Shown: positions 19,154 through 27,601 of the stretch, piece by piece
How the letters are laid out: each line of letters opens with the position of its first letter
Position numbering within the stretch: position 1 is the stretch's first letter
DNA from: Nocardia flavorosea
Lineage (GTDB): Bacteria; Actinomycetota; Actinomycetes; Mycobacteriales; Mycobacteriaceae
DNA: 64,000 bases
Assembly (NCBI RefSeq): GCF_015477805.1
Contig: NZ_JADLQL010000001.1
Coordinates: 1,550,001 to 1,614,000 of the forward strand
Direction of reading: 5' to 3'
The notes under the pieces: generated by a model
What the model saw: the letters and a program-made list of their open reading frames with translations, nothing else
Told to the model about the DNA's origin: nothing
Database searches by the model: none
Translations under genes and position numbers: made by a program

Positions 19154-19621
19154 TCAGTCGCTGGTGGCGACCGCCGCTCGCGCCCGGCGTATCTCCCGGA
19201 TCTCGCGTTCGAAATCATCGGCCGAGGTGAACGATCGATACACCGAGGCGAAACGCAGATACGCCACCTCGTCCAGTTCGCGTAGCGGCCCGAGTATCGC
19301 CAGGCCGACCTCATGGCTCGGCACCTCGGGCGACCCCTTGGCCCGGACCGCGTCCTCCACCTGCTGGGCGAGCAGGTTCAGTGCGTCGTCGTCGACTTCC
19401 CGGCCCTGACAGGCACGGCGCACCCCGCGAATCACCTTTTCCCGGCTGAAGGGTTCGGTGACCCCGCTGCGTTTGACCACGGAGAGAATCGCCGTTTCCA
19501 CAGTGGTGAAGCGGCGACCGCATTCCGGGCATGCGCGTCTGCGGCGAATGGCGGCGCCCTCGTCGGCCAGTCGCGAGTCGACGACCCGCGAGTCGGGGTG
19601 TCGGCAGTACGGGCAGTGCAT
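19154..19621 (-). CDS. nrdR: Transcriptional repressor NrdR
   Basis: The 155-residue protein senses ATP/dATP and represses ribonucleotide reductase genes. An N-terminal zinc ribbon uses C3, C6, C31 and C34 (CPYC...CPEC), and an ATP-cone follows ([19 protein letters not shown] from about residue 48). Homology begins at MHCPYC, so the ATG at 19621 is used although the frame is open to 19711. No ribonucleotide reductase gene is in the window. It lies 202 bases downstream of the chiZ-position gene on the same strand, as in M. tuberculosis (Rv2718c-Rv2719c). Confidence 0.95.
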   Translation of the reverse strand: MHCPYCRHPDSRVVDSRLADEGAAIRRRRACPECGRRFTTVETAILSVVKRSGVTEPFSREKVIRGVRRACQGREVDDDALNLLAQQVEDAVRAKGSPEVPSHEVGLAILGPLRELDEVAYLRFASVYRSFTSADDFEREIREIRRARAAVATSD

Positions 19622-19823
19622 CCGGGGTCCTTCGTCGCTGCGAACGCTCGCGGCCGAACCGGCGGCGGTCGCGGGTCCGGCGAGCGCTGGCACCGGGTGG
19701 CTGCCCGGCACCGGGAGAGCCGGTGACCGGCACCGGCTCGTCTGCGTAACACATCGAGAATACCGGCACGAGGTGTACCGCGCTTTCGCTCACCCCGGGA
19801 CGGCGCGCGGACGGGTACACGGC

Positions 19824-20279
19824 CTACCGGGATCCGGGCGCGTCACCGGGCACCGCGGGCACTGCCACGGCCGGATTTCCGGGCGGTTCCGGGGCCGGCA
19901 GCGGCTCGGGAGCGCGTAGGTGCGCGAGCGCGAGGAAACCGGTCACCACGGCCGCGGTGAGGACGGCCGTCACTGCCGTCGCCGCGAACCCGGCCCGGGC
20001 GCGCTGGACGAGTTCGGCGGGTTCGGGCGCGACGACCCGGCCCCGTCCGCCCGGATCCGTTCGCAGGGCGGTGGGCGGGCAGCCGGCGAGCCGTCCGCCC
20101 GGCCGCGCGACCGCGGCACAGGGCCCGGACACGCGCCCGGGAGGCGCGCTCCGCACCGGCGAACCACCCGCATCCGAACGGCGCGTTCCGGCCACCGGCG
20201 GCGGGATCGGAACGAGTGCCGCTCGGGTGCTGGTGTCTTCCCACGCACCGGTGCGGGTCACGCTGATCGCAGTGTTCAT
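19824..20279 (-). CDS. Small Pro-rich membrane protein at the SOS-regulated chiZ position
   Basis: The 151-residue protein has about 90 Pro/Arg/Gly-rich cytoplasmic residues, one membrane helix (FAATAVTAVLTAAVVTGFLA), and a short Pro/Ala-rich outer tail of about 30 residues. Position and orientation match Rv2719c (ChiZ), an SOS-induced division inhibitor, but the C-terminal LysM domain of that protein is not visible here. The ATG at 20279 has GGAGGT 6 nt upstream. Two overlapping-edge LexA boxes lie 46-76 bases ahead of the start, one covering a TATGAT -10. Induction by DNA damage is therefore well supported; a division-inhibitor role is inference from position and topology. Confidence 0.7.
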   Translation of the reverse strand: MNTAISVTRTGAWEDTSTRAALVPIPPPVAGTRRSDAGGSPVRSAPPGRVSGPCAAVARPGGRLAGCPPTALRTDPGGRGRVVAPEPAELVQRARAGFAATAVTAVLTAAVVTGFLALAHLRAPEPLPAPEPPGNPAVAVPAVPGDAPGSR

Positions 20280-20324
20280 CGGATGGACCTCCGTGCTGGT
20301 CGCTCGCGGAACCTCGGACGGTAT

Positions 20325-20340
20325 TCGATCATATGTTCGA
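20325..20340. promoter_or_regulatory. LexA (SOS) box 1
   Basis: TCGATCATATGTTCGA differs from the actinobacterial consensus TCGAACNNNNGTTCGA at one base. It contains a minus-strand TATGAT (20333-20328) that would serve as the -10 of the chiZ-position gene. Confidence 0.8.
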
Positions 20341-20355
20341 CGAACTGATGTTCGA
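20340..20355. promoter_or_regulatory. LexA (SOS) box 2
   Basis: ACGAACTGATGTTCGA has one mismatch to TCGAACNNNNGTTCGA. It shares base 20340 with box 1, so two dimers would sit side by side. Confidence 0.8.
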
Positions 20356-20404
20356 TTTCTACCACGCCAAGGGGGATGATGTCAGTAGCAACGCCGGACA
20401 TACC

Positions 20405-20420
20405 TCGAACAGATGTTTGA
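20405..20420. promoter_or_regulatory. LexA (SOS) box 3, lexA operator
   Basis: TCGAACAGATGTTTGA has one mismatch to the consensus. It overlaps the -35 element of the lexA promoter. Confidence 0.85.
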
Positions 20421-20445
20421 TAGATCGCAGCGGTCGGACTAGATT
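20417..20445 (+). promoter_or_regulatory. lexA promoter
   Basis: TTGATA (20417-20422) and TAGATT (20440-20445) are 17 nt apart, a good housekeeping-sigma promoter. LexA box 3 covers the -35, explaining autoregulation. Confidence 0.75.
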
Positions 20446-20538
20446 CACTGCACGGTATGAACTTCGGGCACGTCCGGAGCGGATCTGCCCGCCGGGCGCG
20501 GATCCACCGGAAGCGAAGACCGACGAGAAAGGGCGGTT

Positions 20539-21294
20539 GTGGTGAGCCAATCAGACGACACGGGTGGCGGGGCCGAGACCGGCACCGGCCCCGAACCGGC
20601 GACGACCGGGGCGGATCTCACCGTGCGTCAGCGCAAAGTGCTCGACGTGATCCGTTCTTCGGTGAGCCTGCGTGGCTACCCGCCCAGCATCCGCGAGATC
20701 GGCGACGCGGTGGGGCTGAACTCCACCTCCTCGGTCGCCCACCAGCTGCGCACCCTGGAACGCAAGGGGTATCTGCGCCGCGACCCCAACCGCCCGCGCG
20801 CCGTCGATGTCCGCGGTATGGACGAAGCCGTCCGTTCGGTCACCACCCTGGCACCCGCCGATCCCTCGGTGGCCGCCGGCGCGGTCCCGGCCACCGAGGA
20901 CAGCAGCACCGATCAGCCCATCCCCACCTATGTACCGGTGCTCGGGCGGATCGCCGCCGGTGGTCCGATCCTGGCCGAGCAGGCGGTGGAAGATGTCTTC
21001 CCGCTGCCCCGCGAACTGGTCGGCGACGGCTCGCTGTTCCTGCTGAAGGTGGTCGGTGAATCCATGGTCGACGCCGCGATCTGCGACGGTGACTGGGTGG
21101 TGGTGCGCCAGCAGAACGTGGCCGACAACGGCGATATCGTCGCCGCGATGCTCGACGGCGAGGCCACGGTCAAAACCTTCAAACGCAGCGGTGCGGACGT
21201 CTGGCTGATGCCGCACAATCCACTGTTCGAGCCGATCCCGGGTAACGACGCGCGCATTCTCGGCAAGGTCGTCACGGTGATCCGCAAGATCTGA
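20539..21294 (+). CDS. lexA: SOS repressor LexA
   Basis: The protein has 251 residues. A winged helix-turn-helix ([24 protein letters not shown]) precedes a self-cleaving serine peptidase domain. The scissile Ala140-Gly141 bond, the nucleophile S175 (GESM) and the general base K212 (TVKTF) are present. RecA filaments trigger cleavage and release of the SOS regulon, which here includes recA and the divergent small membrane gene. Start: GTG at 20539; a GTG at 20542 is equally possible and fits the AAAGGG ribosome site (20528-20533) slightly better. The N-terminal 25 residues are low-complexity and variable in this family. Confidence 0.96.
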   Translation: MVSQSDDTGGGAETGTGPEPATTGADLTVRQRKVLDVIRSSVSLRGYPPSIREIGDAVGLNSTSSVAHQLRTLERKGYLRRDPNRPRAVDVRGMDEAVRSVTTLAPADPSVAAGAVPATEDSSTDQPIPTYVPVLGRIAAGGPILAEQAVEDVFPLPRELVGDGSLFLLKVVGESMVDAAICDGDWVVVRQQNVADNGDIVAAMLDGEATVKTFKRSGADVWLMPHNPLFEPIPGNDARILGKVVTVIRKI

Positions 21295-21464
21295 GCGCCC
21301 ATATTCGCCGGGGGACCACCGCGAATCCCCGAAGGATGTGAGCGAAGCGGCGCAATCCTCCCGCCCGGACGGCAAGGTCCGGTACGCGGCAGAAGCACTC
21401 GGGAGGCCGCCGGCTCGGACACGCGGAATTCTGGCTGCGATGGCAACGGAACGAGGTGAATCCG

Positions 21465-22172
21465 ATGACCGGCAACAGCATTTCGGCCGAGCTCTCTCGG
21501 TCCGGCACCGATGGCACCGGCGCACCGGAGCTGGTGTGGTACGCGGCCTACGGGTCGAATGCGGACCCGGAGCGCCTCTCCTGTTACCTCACCGGCGCCA
21601 CCCCGGATGGTGCGGTGGCCGAGACGGGCACGAGCGGTTCCGGCCGGCAGCCGGTTCGCGGGTGCCGGGACCGGACGCCACCGGCCCGGTCGATCGGAAC
21701 GGTCTTGCCGGGAGTGCTCTATTTCGCCACGGAATCGGCGGTCTGGACCGGCGGCCGGGCCTTCTACGATCCCGCGACACCCGCCGAAACACCCGCTCGC
21801 GCCTACCTGCTCACCCGTTCCCAGTTCAGCGATATCGCGGCGCAGGAGATGTACCGGCCGCCCGGCTCCGATCTGGATCTCACCGAGGTGCTCCGCACCG
21901 GCCGATCGCGGTTCGGTCCAGGCCGCTACGAAACGCTGGTGTGTTCCGGTTCTCACGAGGGAGTGCCGATCGTGACCTGCACTGCCGACCGGCGCTGGCG
22001 CGACCTGCCCGGTAATCCACCGGCACCGGCATATCTGCTCCGGATCGCGATCGGCCTGCGTGCGGCGCACGGCTGGTCCGATGTCGATACGGCCGGCTAT
22101 CTGGCCACCCGCCCGGGCGCGGCGGGGTATTGGACCCCGCGCATGGTCGCTGAACTGCTTCGCGACCACTGA
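21465..22172 (+). CDS. Gamma-glutamylcyclotransferase-fold protein of unknown substrate
   Basis: The 235-residue protein opens with WYAAYGSNADPERLSCYL, the YGSN signature of the GGCT/BtrG fold. It carries FATES and GGRAFYDP segments characteristic of a group often mis-titled histone deacetylase in actinobacterial genomes. Nothing resembles a deacetylase zinc site. A cyclotransferase-type reaction on a gamma-glutamyl or similar amide is possible but unproven. The ATG at 21465 is preferred over the GTG at 21456 because ACGAGG (21451-21456) lies 8 nt upstream of it. It follows lexA on the same strand after 170 bases. Confidence 0.7.
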   Translation: MTGNSISAELSRSGTDGTGAPELVWYAAYGSNADPERLSCYLTGATPDGAVAETGTSGSGRQPVRGCRDRTPPARSIGTVLPGVLYFATESAVWTGGRAFYDPATPAETPARAYLLTRSQFSDIAAQEMYRPPGSDLDLTEVLRTGRSRFGPGRYETLVCSGSHEGVPIVTCTADRRWRDLPGNPPAPAYLLRIAIGLRAAHGWSDVDTAGYLATRPGAAGYWTPRMVAELLRDH

Positions 22173-22397
22173 ACGGGCCGGGTGGTTCTGCCGCCGCGCG
22201 GTCGGCGCCGGCGGGGAAGGACACATGCGGGTCTGCATTTCGGCCGGCTGCTGCAGCTGCTCTCGCCCGCGGGGGCCGCTATGCCCCTGGCAATCGCGCC
22301 CCTGCCCAGGCGAACCGGCATTCGCACTGTCCACGGAACGAACCGTCCAGCGCAATCGATCGGCGGCCGAGGCAACCCGGTGCCGGACAGAGACCGG

Positions 22398-23348
22398 TCA
22401 GCGAGCATGTCCTCTGCCGAACCGGGCGGGCGGGGCCTCGGGCCGGCCCGGCGGTGGCCGGTCAGGCCGCGGACTCGCTTGCTCGTGTGCCTCCAGCGCC
22501 ACCGAGATCGCCTGAGCTCCCACCTTTATCAGCTGGGCATAGCGCTCCCGGTCGGCCGGGCCCACCTCCGCGCGCAGCGGACCGAATTGAACTTCGTAGG
22601 GCACCTCGTCACCCTGGAATACCGGCGCAGAGACATAGCTGAGCGGAAAAGGCTGCGGGGATGCGATATCGGCTGTTGTGTAGGCCCGTGAGGTCAGTCG
22701 CGAGAGCTGACGCAGCAGTTTCGCGCGCAGGGCGGGCTGCAGGAGTTCGGCGCCGAGCGCGCCGAACAGTTCGGTGAGAACATCGACCAGTCCCGCGTCG
22801 TCGTCCTTCGGCCGGAACATGGCGAACCCGTATGTGGTGACGAAATAGAGCAGATCGCGCGCACCTTCGCGTCCCGTCGCCGAGCGCAGCCACCGTTCCC
22901 GTTCGTCCACCGGCCGCCACGGCATCACCGCCGCCCCGGCCGGGTAGGCCAGCGGAACCGACTGCCCCACCGAGAGACCCGGCACGATCGTCTCGCCCGC
23001 ATAATGCTTCGCGACGATGGTGAGCCGATCACCGGCGATCCGGCTCAGCGTCGCCCCACAGCCCGCCGCCTCCGCGAGCGCGGCCAGTTCCGCACCGACA
23101 GCCCCTCCGGCTCCGACCACCTCCGGGCCGGCGAGCCGGGACAAGGCCGGCCCCGGCCGGTAGGCCAGGCTCGCATCGCGGGTCACCCACTGCGCGGCGC
23201 ACAGCTCGGTGAGCACGGCCGTCACCGTGGCCCGGGCCAGCGAGAGCCGTTCCACGATCTCGGACACGGTGAGCGCCCGCGGTGATTCCGCGAGCAGTTC
23301 GACCACCGCCACCACCCGCCGGGTGGGCGGGGATCCCGAAGCCGCCAT
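22398..23348 (-). CDS. IclR-like transcriptional regulator
   Basis: The 316-residue protein has an N-terminal winged helix-turn-helix ([31 protein letters not shown], about residues 24-55) and a longer effector-type domain. The C-terminal 25 residues are Pro/Arg-rich. The HTH and overall order suit the IclR family, although the effector domain is divergent. The ATG at 23348 has an AGAGGAAG ribosome site. It is divergent from the SDR/DapB-fold operon across 111 bases carrying phased repeats, so it probably controls that operon and itself. Confidence 0.75.
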   Translation of the reverse strand: MAASGSPPTRRVVAVVELLAESPRALTVSEIVERLSLARATVTAVLTELCAAQWVTRDASLAYRPGPALSRLAGPEVVGAGGAVGAELAALAEAAGCGATLSRIAGDRLTIVAKHYAGETIVPGLSVGQSVPLAYPAGAAVMPWRPVDERERWLRSATGREGARDLLYFVTTYGFAMFRPKDDDAGLVDVLTELFGALGAELLQPALRAKLLRQLSRLTSRAYTTADIASPQPFPLSYVSAPVFQGDEVPYEVQFGPLRAEVGPADRERYAQLIKVGAQAISVALEAHEQASPRPDRPPPGRPEAPPARFGRGHAR

Positions 23349-23400
23349 CTTCCTCTGCTCCCTTGTCGCCGGCCCGTCCGAGCCCTACACTGCATCGACT

Positions 23401-23435
23401 ATTCGGTATCAGTTCGTCGAATATTCGTCATCAGT
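23401..23435. promoter_or_regulatory. Phased direct repeats between the IclR-like gene and the SDR operon
   Basis: ATTCGGTATCAGT (23401-23413) and ATTCGTCATCAGT (23423-23435) share 11 of 13 bases at a 22-bp period, two helical turns. Between and overlapping them is the palindrome CGAATATTCG (23418-23427). This is the obvious candidate operator. Confidence 0.55.
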
Positions 23436-23459
23436 GTAGTAGACCTTCAGGAGGAACCC

Positions 23460-24251
23460 ATGATTCTGGACAGGTTCCGGCTCGACGACCGAGTCGCCAT
23501 CGTCACCGGCGCGGGCCGCGGCCTCGGTGCCGCGATCGCGCTGGGCTTCGCGGAGGCCGGCGCGGACGTGGTGATCGCCGCCCGCACCGAAAGCGATCTG
23601 AACGCGGTGGCCGGGCAGATCCACGATCTCGGCCGGCGGGCCCATCCCGTGGTGGCGGACCTCTCCGATGCCGAGGCGTGCGCCGCCTTGGCCGGTACCG
23701 CGGCCGCGGAGTTCGGCCGGCTCGACATCGTGGTGAACAATGTCGGCGGCGCCATGCCGAAGCCCCTGCTCGACACCTCCCCGGACACCATGACGGAGGC
23801 GTTCGAGTTCAACGTCGCCAATGCCCACGCCCTGATCCGGGCCGCTGTGCCGATCATGCTGGATACCGCCGACGGCGGTTCGATCATCAATATCACCTCG
23901 ACCATGGGCCGCCTCCCGGGCCGCGCCTTCGCCGCGTACGGCACCGCGAAAGCCGCGCTCGCGCACTACACCCGGCTATCGGCGATGGATCTGTGCCCCC
24001 GCATCCGGGTCAACGCCATCGCCCCGGGTTCCATCGCGACCTCGTCGCTGAAGGTGGTCGCCGACGACGACAACCTGCGCGGGGCACTGGAGAAGGCGAC
24101 CCCCCTGGGCCGGATCGGCGAGCCGGCGGATATCGCCGCCACCGCCCTGTTCCTGGCCTCCCCCGCCGGCGCCTACCTCACCGGCAAGGTGATCGAAACC
24201 GACGGCGGACTGATCGCCCCGAATCTCGATATGCCGATCCCCGATCTGTGA
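23460..24251 (+). CDS. Short-chain dehydrogenase/reductase (classical SDR)
   Basis: The 263-residue oxidoreductase has the NAD(P) motif TGAGRGLG (residues 16-23), NNVGG, a catalytic serine in NITSTMG, and the YGTAK Tyr-Lys pair. The C-terminal ETDGGL is typical. The substrate is not evident; sterol, fatty-acyl or aromatic alcohols are all possible. The ATG at 23460 follows AGGAGG by 6 nt, one of the best ribosome sites in the window. The DapB-fold gene starts 9 bases after the stop, so the two act in one pathway under the divergent IclR-like regulator. Confidence 0.9.
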   Translation: MILDRFRLDDRVAIVTGAGRGLGAAIALGFAEAGADVVIAARTESDLNAVAGQIHDLGRRAHPVVADLSDAEACAALAGTAAAEFGRLDIVVNNVGGAMPKPLLDTSPDTMTEAFEFNVANAHALIRAAVPIMLDTADGGSIINITSTMGRLPGRAFAAYGTAKAALAHYTRLSAMDLCPRIRVNAIAPGSIATSSLKVVADDDNLRGALEKATPLGRIGEPADIAATALFLASPAGAYLTGKVIETDGGLIAPNLDMPIPDL

Positions 24252-24260
24252 GGTGACATC

Positions 24261-25346
24261 ATGACCTATCGCGTCGTGCACTGGGGCACCGGCAATGTCG
24301 GCAAGCACGCCCTGGCAGGAATCATCGACGACCCGCGGCTCGAACTCGTCGGCGTTCGAGTAGCCGGCAGCGCGAAGGAAGGTCGCGACGCCGGTGAGCT
24401 CGCCGGCCTCGAACTCCGGACCGGCATATCGGCGACCACGGATTCGGCGGCCTTGCTCGCCACGAAACCCGATATCGTCGTCTACACCGCCATGACCGAC
24501 AACCGGCTGGTGGAAGCCCTCGCAGATCTGCGGATGATCCTGTCGGCGGGTATCGATGTTGTCGCCAGCGCACCGGTTTTCCTGCAATATCCCTGGAAAG
24601 TCCTGCCGAACGACCTGTTGGGCCCCATCGAGGAGGCCGCGGCGGCGGGCGGCGCGTCACTGTTCGTCAACGGTATCGATCCCGGGTTCGCCAACGACCT
24701 ACTGCCGCTGGCGCTCGCGGGGACCTGCCGCCGGGTCGACCGGATCCGCTGTATGGAGATCGTCGACTACGCCACCTACGACAACGCGGCCGTGATGTTC
24801 GACATCATGGGCTTCGGGAAACCAGTGGACGAAACGCCCATGCTGCTCCAGCCCGGAGTGCTGTCGCTGGCCTGGGGCAGTGTGGTCCGGCAACTGGCGG
24901 CCGGGCTCGGAGTGGAACTGGACAGCGTCATCGAAGTCCATGAAAGGATCCCGGCGCCGCAGGATTTCGAGATCGCAGCGGGCGCGATCGCGGCCGGTAC
25001 CACCGCCGGACTGCGGTTCGAAGTCCGCGGAATGGTCGGCGACCGGGTGGTGACGGTGCTCGAACACGTCACCAGGCTGCGCGCCGATCTCGCCCCGGAG
25101 TGGCCGCAACCGGCGCAAGAAGGCGGCTCCTACCGGGTGGAGATCACCGGCGAACCGCACTACAGCATGGATATCTGCCTGGCCAGCGATCACGGCGACC
25201 ACAACCACGCCGGGCTGGTTGCCACCGCGATGCGCGTGGTCAACGCCATTCCGGCGGTGGTGGCGGCAGCCCCCGGGATCCGCACCACCTTGGATTTACC
25301 ATTGGTTACCGGCCCCGGGCGGCAGCCGAACGCCGATCGCTCCTGA
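24261..25346 (+). CDS. DapB-fold NAD(P)-dependent oxidoreductase, dihydrodipicolinate-reductase-like
   Basis: The 361-residue protein has an N-terminal Rossmann motif (HWGTGNVGKHAL, residues 7-18), a VYTAMTDNRL segment after the dinucleotide-binding half, and a central domain with FVNGIDPGF. It belongs to the actinobacterial dihydrodipicolinate-reductase-like group, distinct from the lysine-pathway DapB, which is about 250 residues with a HHxxKxD motif that is absent here. Some relatives act as amine dehydrogenases. GAGGTG precedes the ATG at 24261 by 6 nt. A hairpin follows (25362-25393). Confidence 0.75.
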   Translation: MTYRVVHWGTGNVGKHALAGIIDDPRLELVGVRVAGSAKEGRDAGELAGLELRTGISATTDSAALLATKPDIVVYTAMTDNRLVEALADLRMILSAGIDVVASAPVFLQYPWKVLPNDLLGPIEEAAAAGGASLFVNGIDPGFANDLLPLALAGTCRRVDRIRCMEIVDYATYDNAAVMFDIMGFGKPVDETPMLLQPGVLSLAWGSVVRQLAAGLGVELDSVIEVHERIPAPQDFEIAAGAIAAGTTAGLRFEVRGMVGDRVVTVLEHVTRLRADLAPEWPQPAQEGGSYRVEITGEPHYSMDICLASDHGDHNHAGLVATAMRVVNAIPAVVAAAPGIRTTLDLPLVTGPGRQPNADRS

Positions 25347-25361
25347 TCGTCACCCGGCAGC

Positions 25362-25393
25362 GGCGCGCGTGGTGCATCCCGGCCACGTGCGCC
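25362..25393. terminator. Hairpin between convergent genes
   Basis: GGCGCGCGTGG (25362-25372) pairs with CCACGTGCGCC (25383-25393) at 10 of 11 positions around a 10-nt loop, between the DapB-fold and hypothetical genes. Confidence 0.5.
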
Positions 25394-25400
25394 GTCGCCG

Positions 25401-26054
25401 TCAGCAGAAGGTGATCATGGTGCCCTCTGCCACCGAAATCCGCGCCGCCTCATAGAAGAGAATCCAGGTCTCCCTTTCGCGGTAGAACGGGTGCTCGTCA
25501 TCGTCACCGAGCTCGGCGTATATGCGGTCGATCTCGTTGTCGGACAGTTCACCTTCGTCGTCGAGGGCGATACCGAGATAGGGTGCGACATAGACGAGTT
25601 CGCGCAACAGTACGACGCTCGACCCGACCATCCCGCCGGGAATGCCGAGTTCGTCGTCCGGGAAGAGTATGTCGTCGAACTCGACCGGCAGGTAGTACCC
25701 CTCGCAGTCGGAATGGCACAGCAGGTGGGAATCGAACAGGAAGGTGAGCGCGTCCACAGCCGGGTCGTCGGACGGATCGTCGCCCGGAGCAACAGGCTCC
25801 AGCGACCGATCGGGGTACTCGTGGGCGCAGGCGTAGGCGCGCCGCAGATAATGGACGAAGCTGTAGGGAACACTGCCGGTGCGATCGCGTGCGGGGGACG
25901 TACCGCAATGCTGCGGTTCCTCGTGGGCGGGCAGCCCCTCCTCCGCCAGCAGTTCGTTCAGTGCCCGCAGCTCCGCCCGCAGTGCGCCGAGATGTTCTGC
26001 GTCATTTCGTTTCACTGCTTCGGCGTACTGATGCGTACCGATTGCCAGTCCCAT
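25401..26054 (-). CDS. Hypothetical acidic protein
   Basis: I do not recognise this 217-residue protein. It begins MGLAIGTHQYAEAVK, has a helical first half with a PYSFVHYLRRAYACA segment, and an acidic second half (DDPSDDPAVDAL, DDEGELSDNEIDRIYAELGDDDEHP). No signal peptide or membrane helix is visible. It contains a CHSDCEGYY motif that could bind metal. The style recalls actinobacterial immunity-like or SUKH-type acidic proteins, without a firm match. The ATG at 26054 was chosen over 26117 because the upstream codons look non-coding; neither has a clear ribosome site. Codon use matches its neighbours. Confidence 0.6.
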   Translation of the reverse strand: MGLAIGTHQYAEAVKRNDAEHLGALRAELRALNELLAEEGLPAHEEPQHCGTSPARDRTGSVPYSFVHYLRRAYACAHEYPDRSLEPVAPGDDPSDDPAVDALTFLFDSHLLCHSDCEGYYLPVEFDDILFPDDELGIPGGMVGSSVVLLRELVYVAPYLGIALDDEGELSDNEIDRIYAELGDDDEHPFYRERETWILFYEAARISVAEGTMITFC

Positions 26055-26282
26055 GCGCACGAGGCTAAGGCCCGGCACCGACAGGTACCGGAATCGGACT
26101 CCCGCAAGCGAATTCATTACCGACTAGGCCGACACCTGCCCGTACGGTCCGGCGCGGATCCGATCGCGAGCCCGCCGAGTACCGGTCCCGCATACACCGG
26201 GATGGACAGGGCGGGGAAGACGCCGAGGGGCACGCACCCGCGCGATACATTGCCCCTCAGCTGATCTCCCGGACCGGAATGG

Positions 26283-27428
26283 TCAGGAAAGCTTCAGGCT
26301 GCGCCCGACAATCTCCTTCATGATCTCGGTGGTCCCGCCGTAGATGGTCTGCACGCGAGCATCCAGATATGCCTGGGCGATCGGGTACTCGCGCATATAG
26401 CCGTACCCGCCGTGCAACTGCAGGCAGCGGTCGATCAGCTCGACCTGTTCCTCGGTGCTCCACCACTTGGCCATGGCCGCGTCCTCGACCGACAGTGTGC
26501 CCGCGTTCAATTCGGTGATGCAACGGTCCACCAGCACCCGCACCGCGGTGGTCTTGGTGGCCAGCTCGGCGAGCACGAACCGGGTGTTCTGCAGCGCGCC
26601 GATCGGTTTGCCGAAGGCTTTGCGGTCCCGGACGTACTGGCAGGTCATGTCCAGGCAGGCTTCCATCGCCGCGGCCGCCATGACCGCGATCGAGAGCCGC
26701 TCTTGGGGCAGGTTCTGCATCAGGTGGATGAAGCCCATCCCCTCCTGACCCAGGAGGTTGGCTGCGGGGACCCGGACATCGGTGAAGCTGAGTTCGGCGG
26801 TGTCCTGCGCCTTCAGGCCGAGCTTGTCCAGGTTGCGGCCGCGTTCGAAGCCCGGCATACCCCGTTCGACCACCAGCAGGCTGAAGCCCTGGGCGCCCTT
26901 CTCCGGGTCGGTCTGCGCGACCACGATGACGATATCGGAGTTGATGCCGTTGGTGATGAAGGTTTTGGCGCCGTTGAGCACCCAGTCGTCACCATCGCGG
27001 ACCGCTCGGGTCTTGATGCCCTGCAGGTCCGAACCGGTACCCGGTTCGGTCATGGCGATGGCGGTGATCAGTTCACCGGAACAGAACTTGGGCAGCCAGC
27101 GCTTCTTCTGCTCCTCGTCGGCCAGCTCCAGCAGATACGGCGCGATGACATCGTTGTGCAGTGAGAAGCCGAGGCCGGAGTACTGTCCGCGCACCGTCTC
27201 CTCGGTGATGATCGAGTTGTAGCGGAAATCTTTCACCCCGCCGCCGCCGTACTCCTCGGGCATCGCCATACCGAGGAAGCCCTGCTTACCGGCTTCCAGC
27301 CAGACGGAACGGTCCACGACCCCCTGCTCCGCCCACTGGTCGTGGTACGGCGCCACATATGTCTCGAGAAACTTGCGGTACGACTCCCGGAACAGGTCGT
27401 GCTCGGGTTCGAACAGTGTGCGCTCCAC
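26283..27428 (-). CDS. fadE20: Acyl-CoA dehydrogenase FadE20
   Basis: The 381-residue flavoenzyme introduces the alpha-beta double bond in acyl-CoA. Signature segments AMTEPGTGSDL and QLHGGYGYMREYPI are present. The YEGT-type glutamate is replaced (IYGGTTEI). The probable catalytic base is E243 in PQERLSIA, on the helix used by isovaleryl- and long-chain acyl-CoA dehydrogenases. The GTG at 27428 follows AGGAGG by 5 nt. Synteny with M. tuberculosis Rv2724c, just before hflX, supports the fadE20 name. Electrons would pass to ETF. Its exact substrate is not known from sequence. Confidence 0.9.
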   Translation of the reverse strand: MERTLFEPEHDLFRESYRKFLETYVAPYHDQWAEQGVVDRSVWLEAGKQGFLGMAMPEEYGGGGVKDFRYNSIITEETVRGQYSGLGFSLHNDVIAPYLLELADEEQKKRWLPKFCSGELITAIAMTEPGTGSDLQGIKTRAVRDGDDWVLNGAKTFITNGINSDIVIVVAQTDPEKGAQGFSLLVVERGMPGFERGRNLDKLGLKAQDTAELSFTDVRVPAANLLGQEGMGFIHLMQNLPQERLSIAVMAAAAMEACLDMTCQYVRDRKAFGKPIGALQNTRFVLAELATKTTAVRVLVDRCITELNAGTLSVEDAAMAKWWSTEEQVELIDRCLQLHGGYGYMREYPIAQAYLDARVQTIYGGTTEIMKEIVGRSLKLS

Positions 27429-27601
27429 ACCAACCTCCTAGTGAACACTCCGACGGGGCCGCACCGGCCCGTCGCTGTGATCCACCGTACCCGGAGTGCG
27501 AATGGTTGTTTACTTCACGCCCGGAATTCGCTGGTGTTCCTGTTCCGGGATCGACGCCCGCACCGCCTTACCATTCACCCACGGCGGGTGCGCGACGATC
27601 C

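Noticed and set aside
22194..22380. Cys-rich plus-strand frame (SAGCCSCSRP) that might be a small metal-binding peptide
   Set aside because: The ribosome site is poor, the flanking codons are random-looking and nothing conserved is seen; treated as noncoding between convergent genes.
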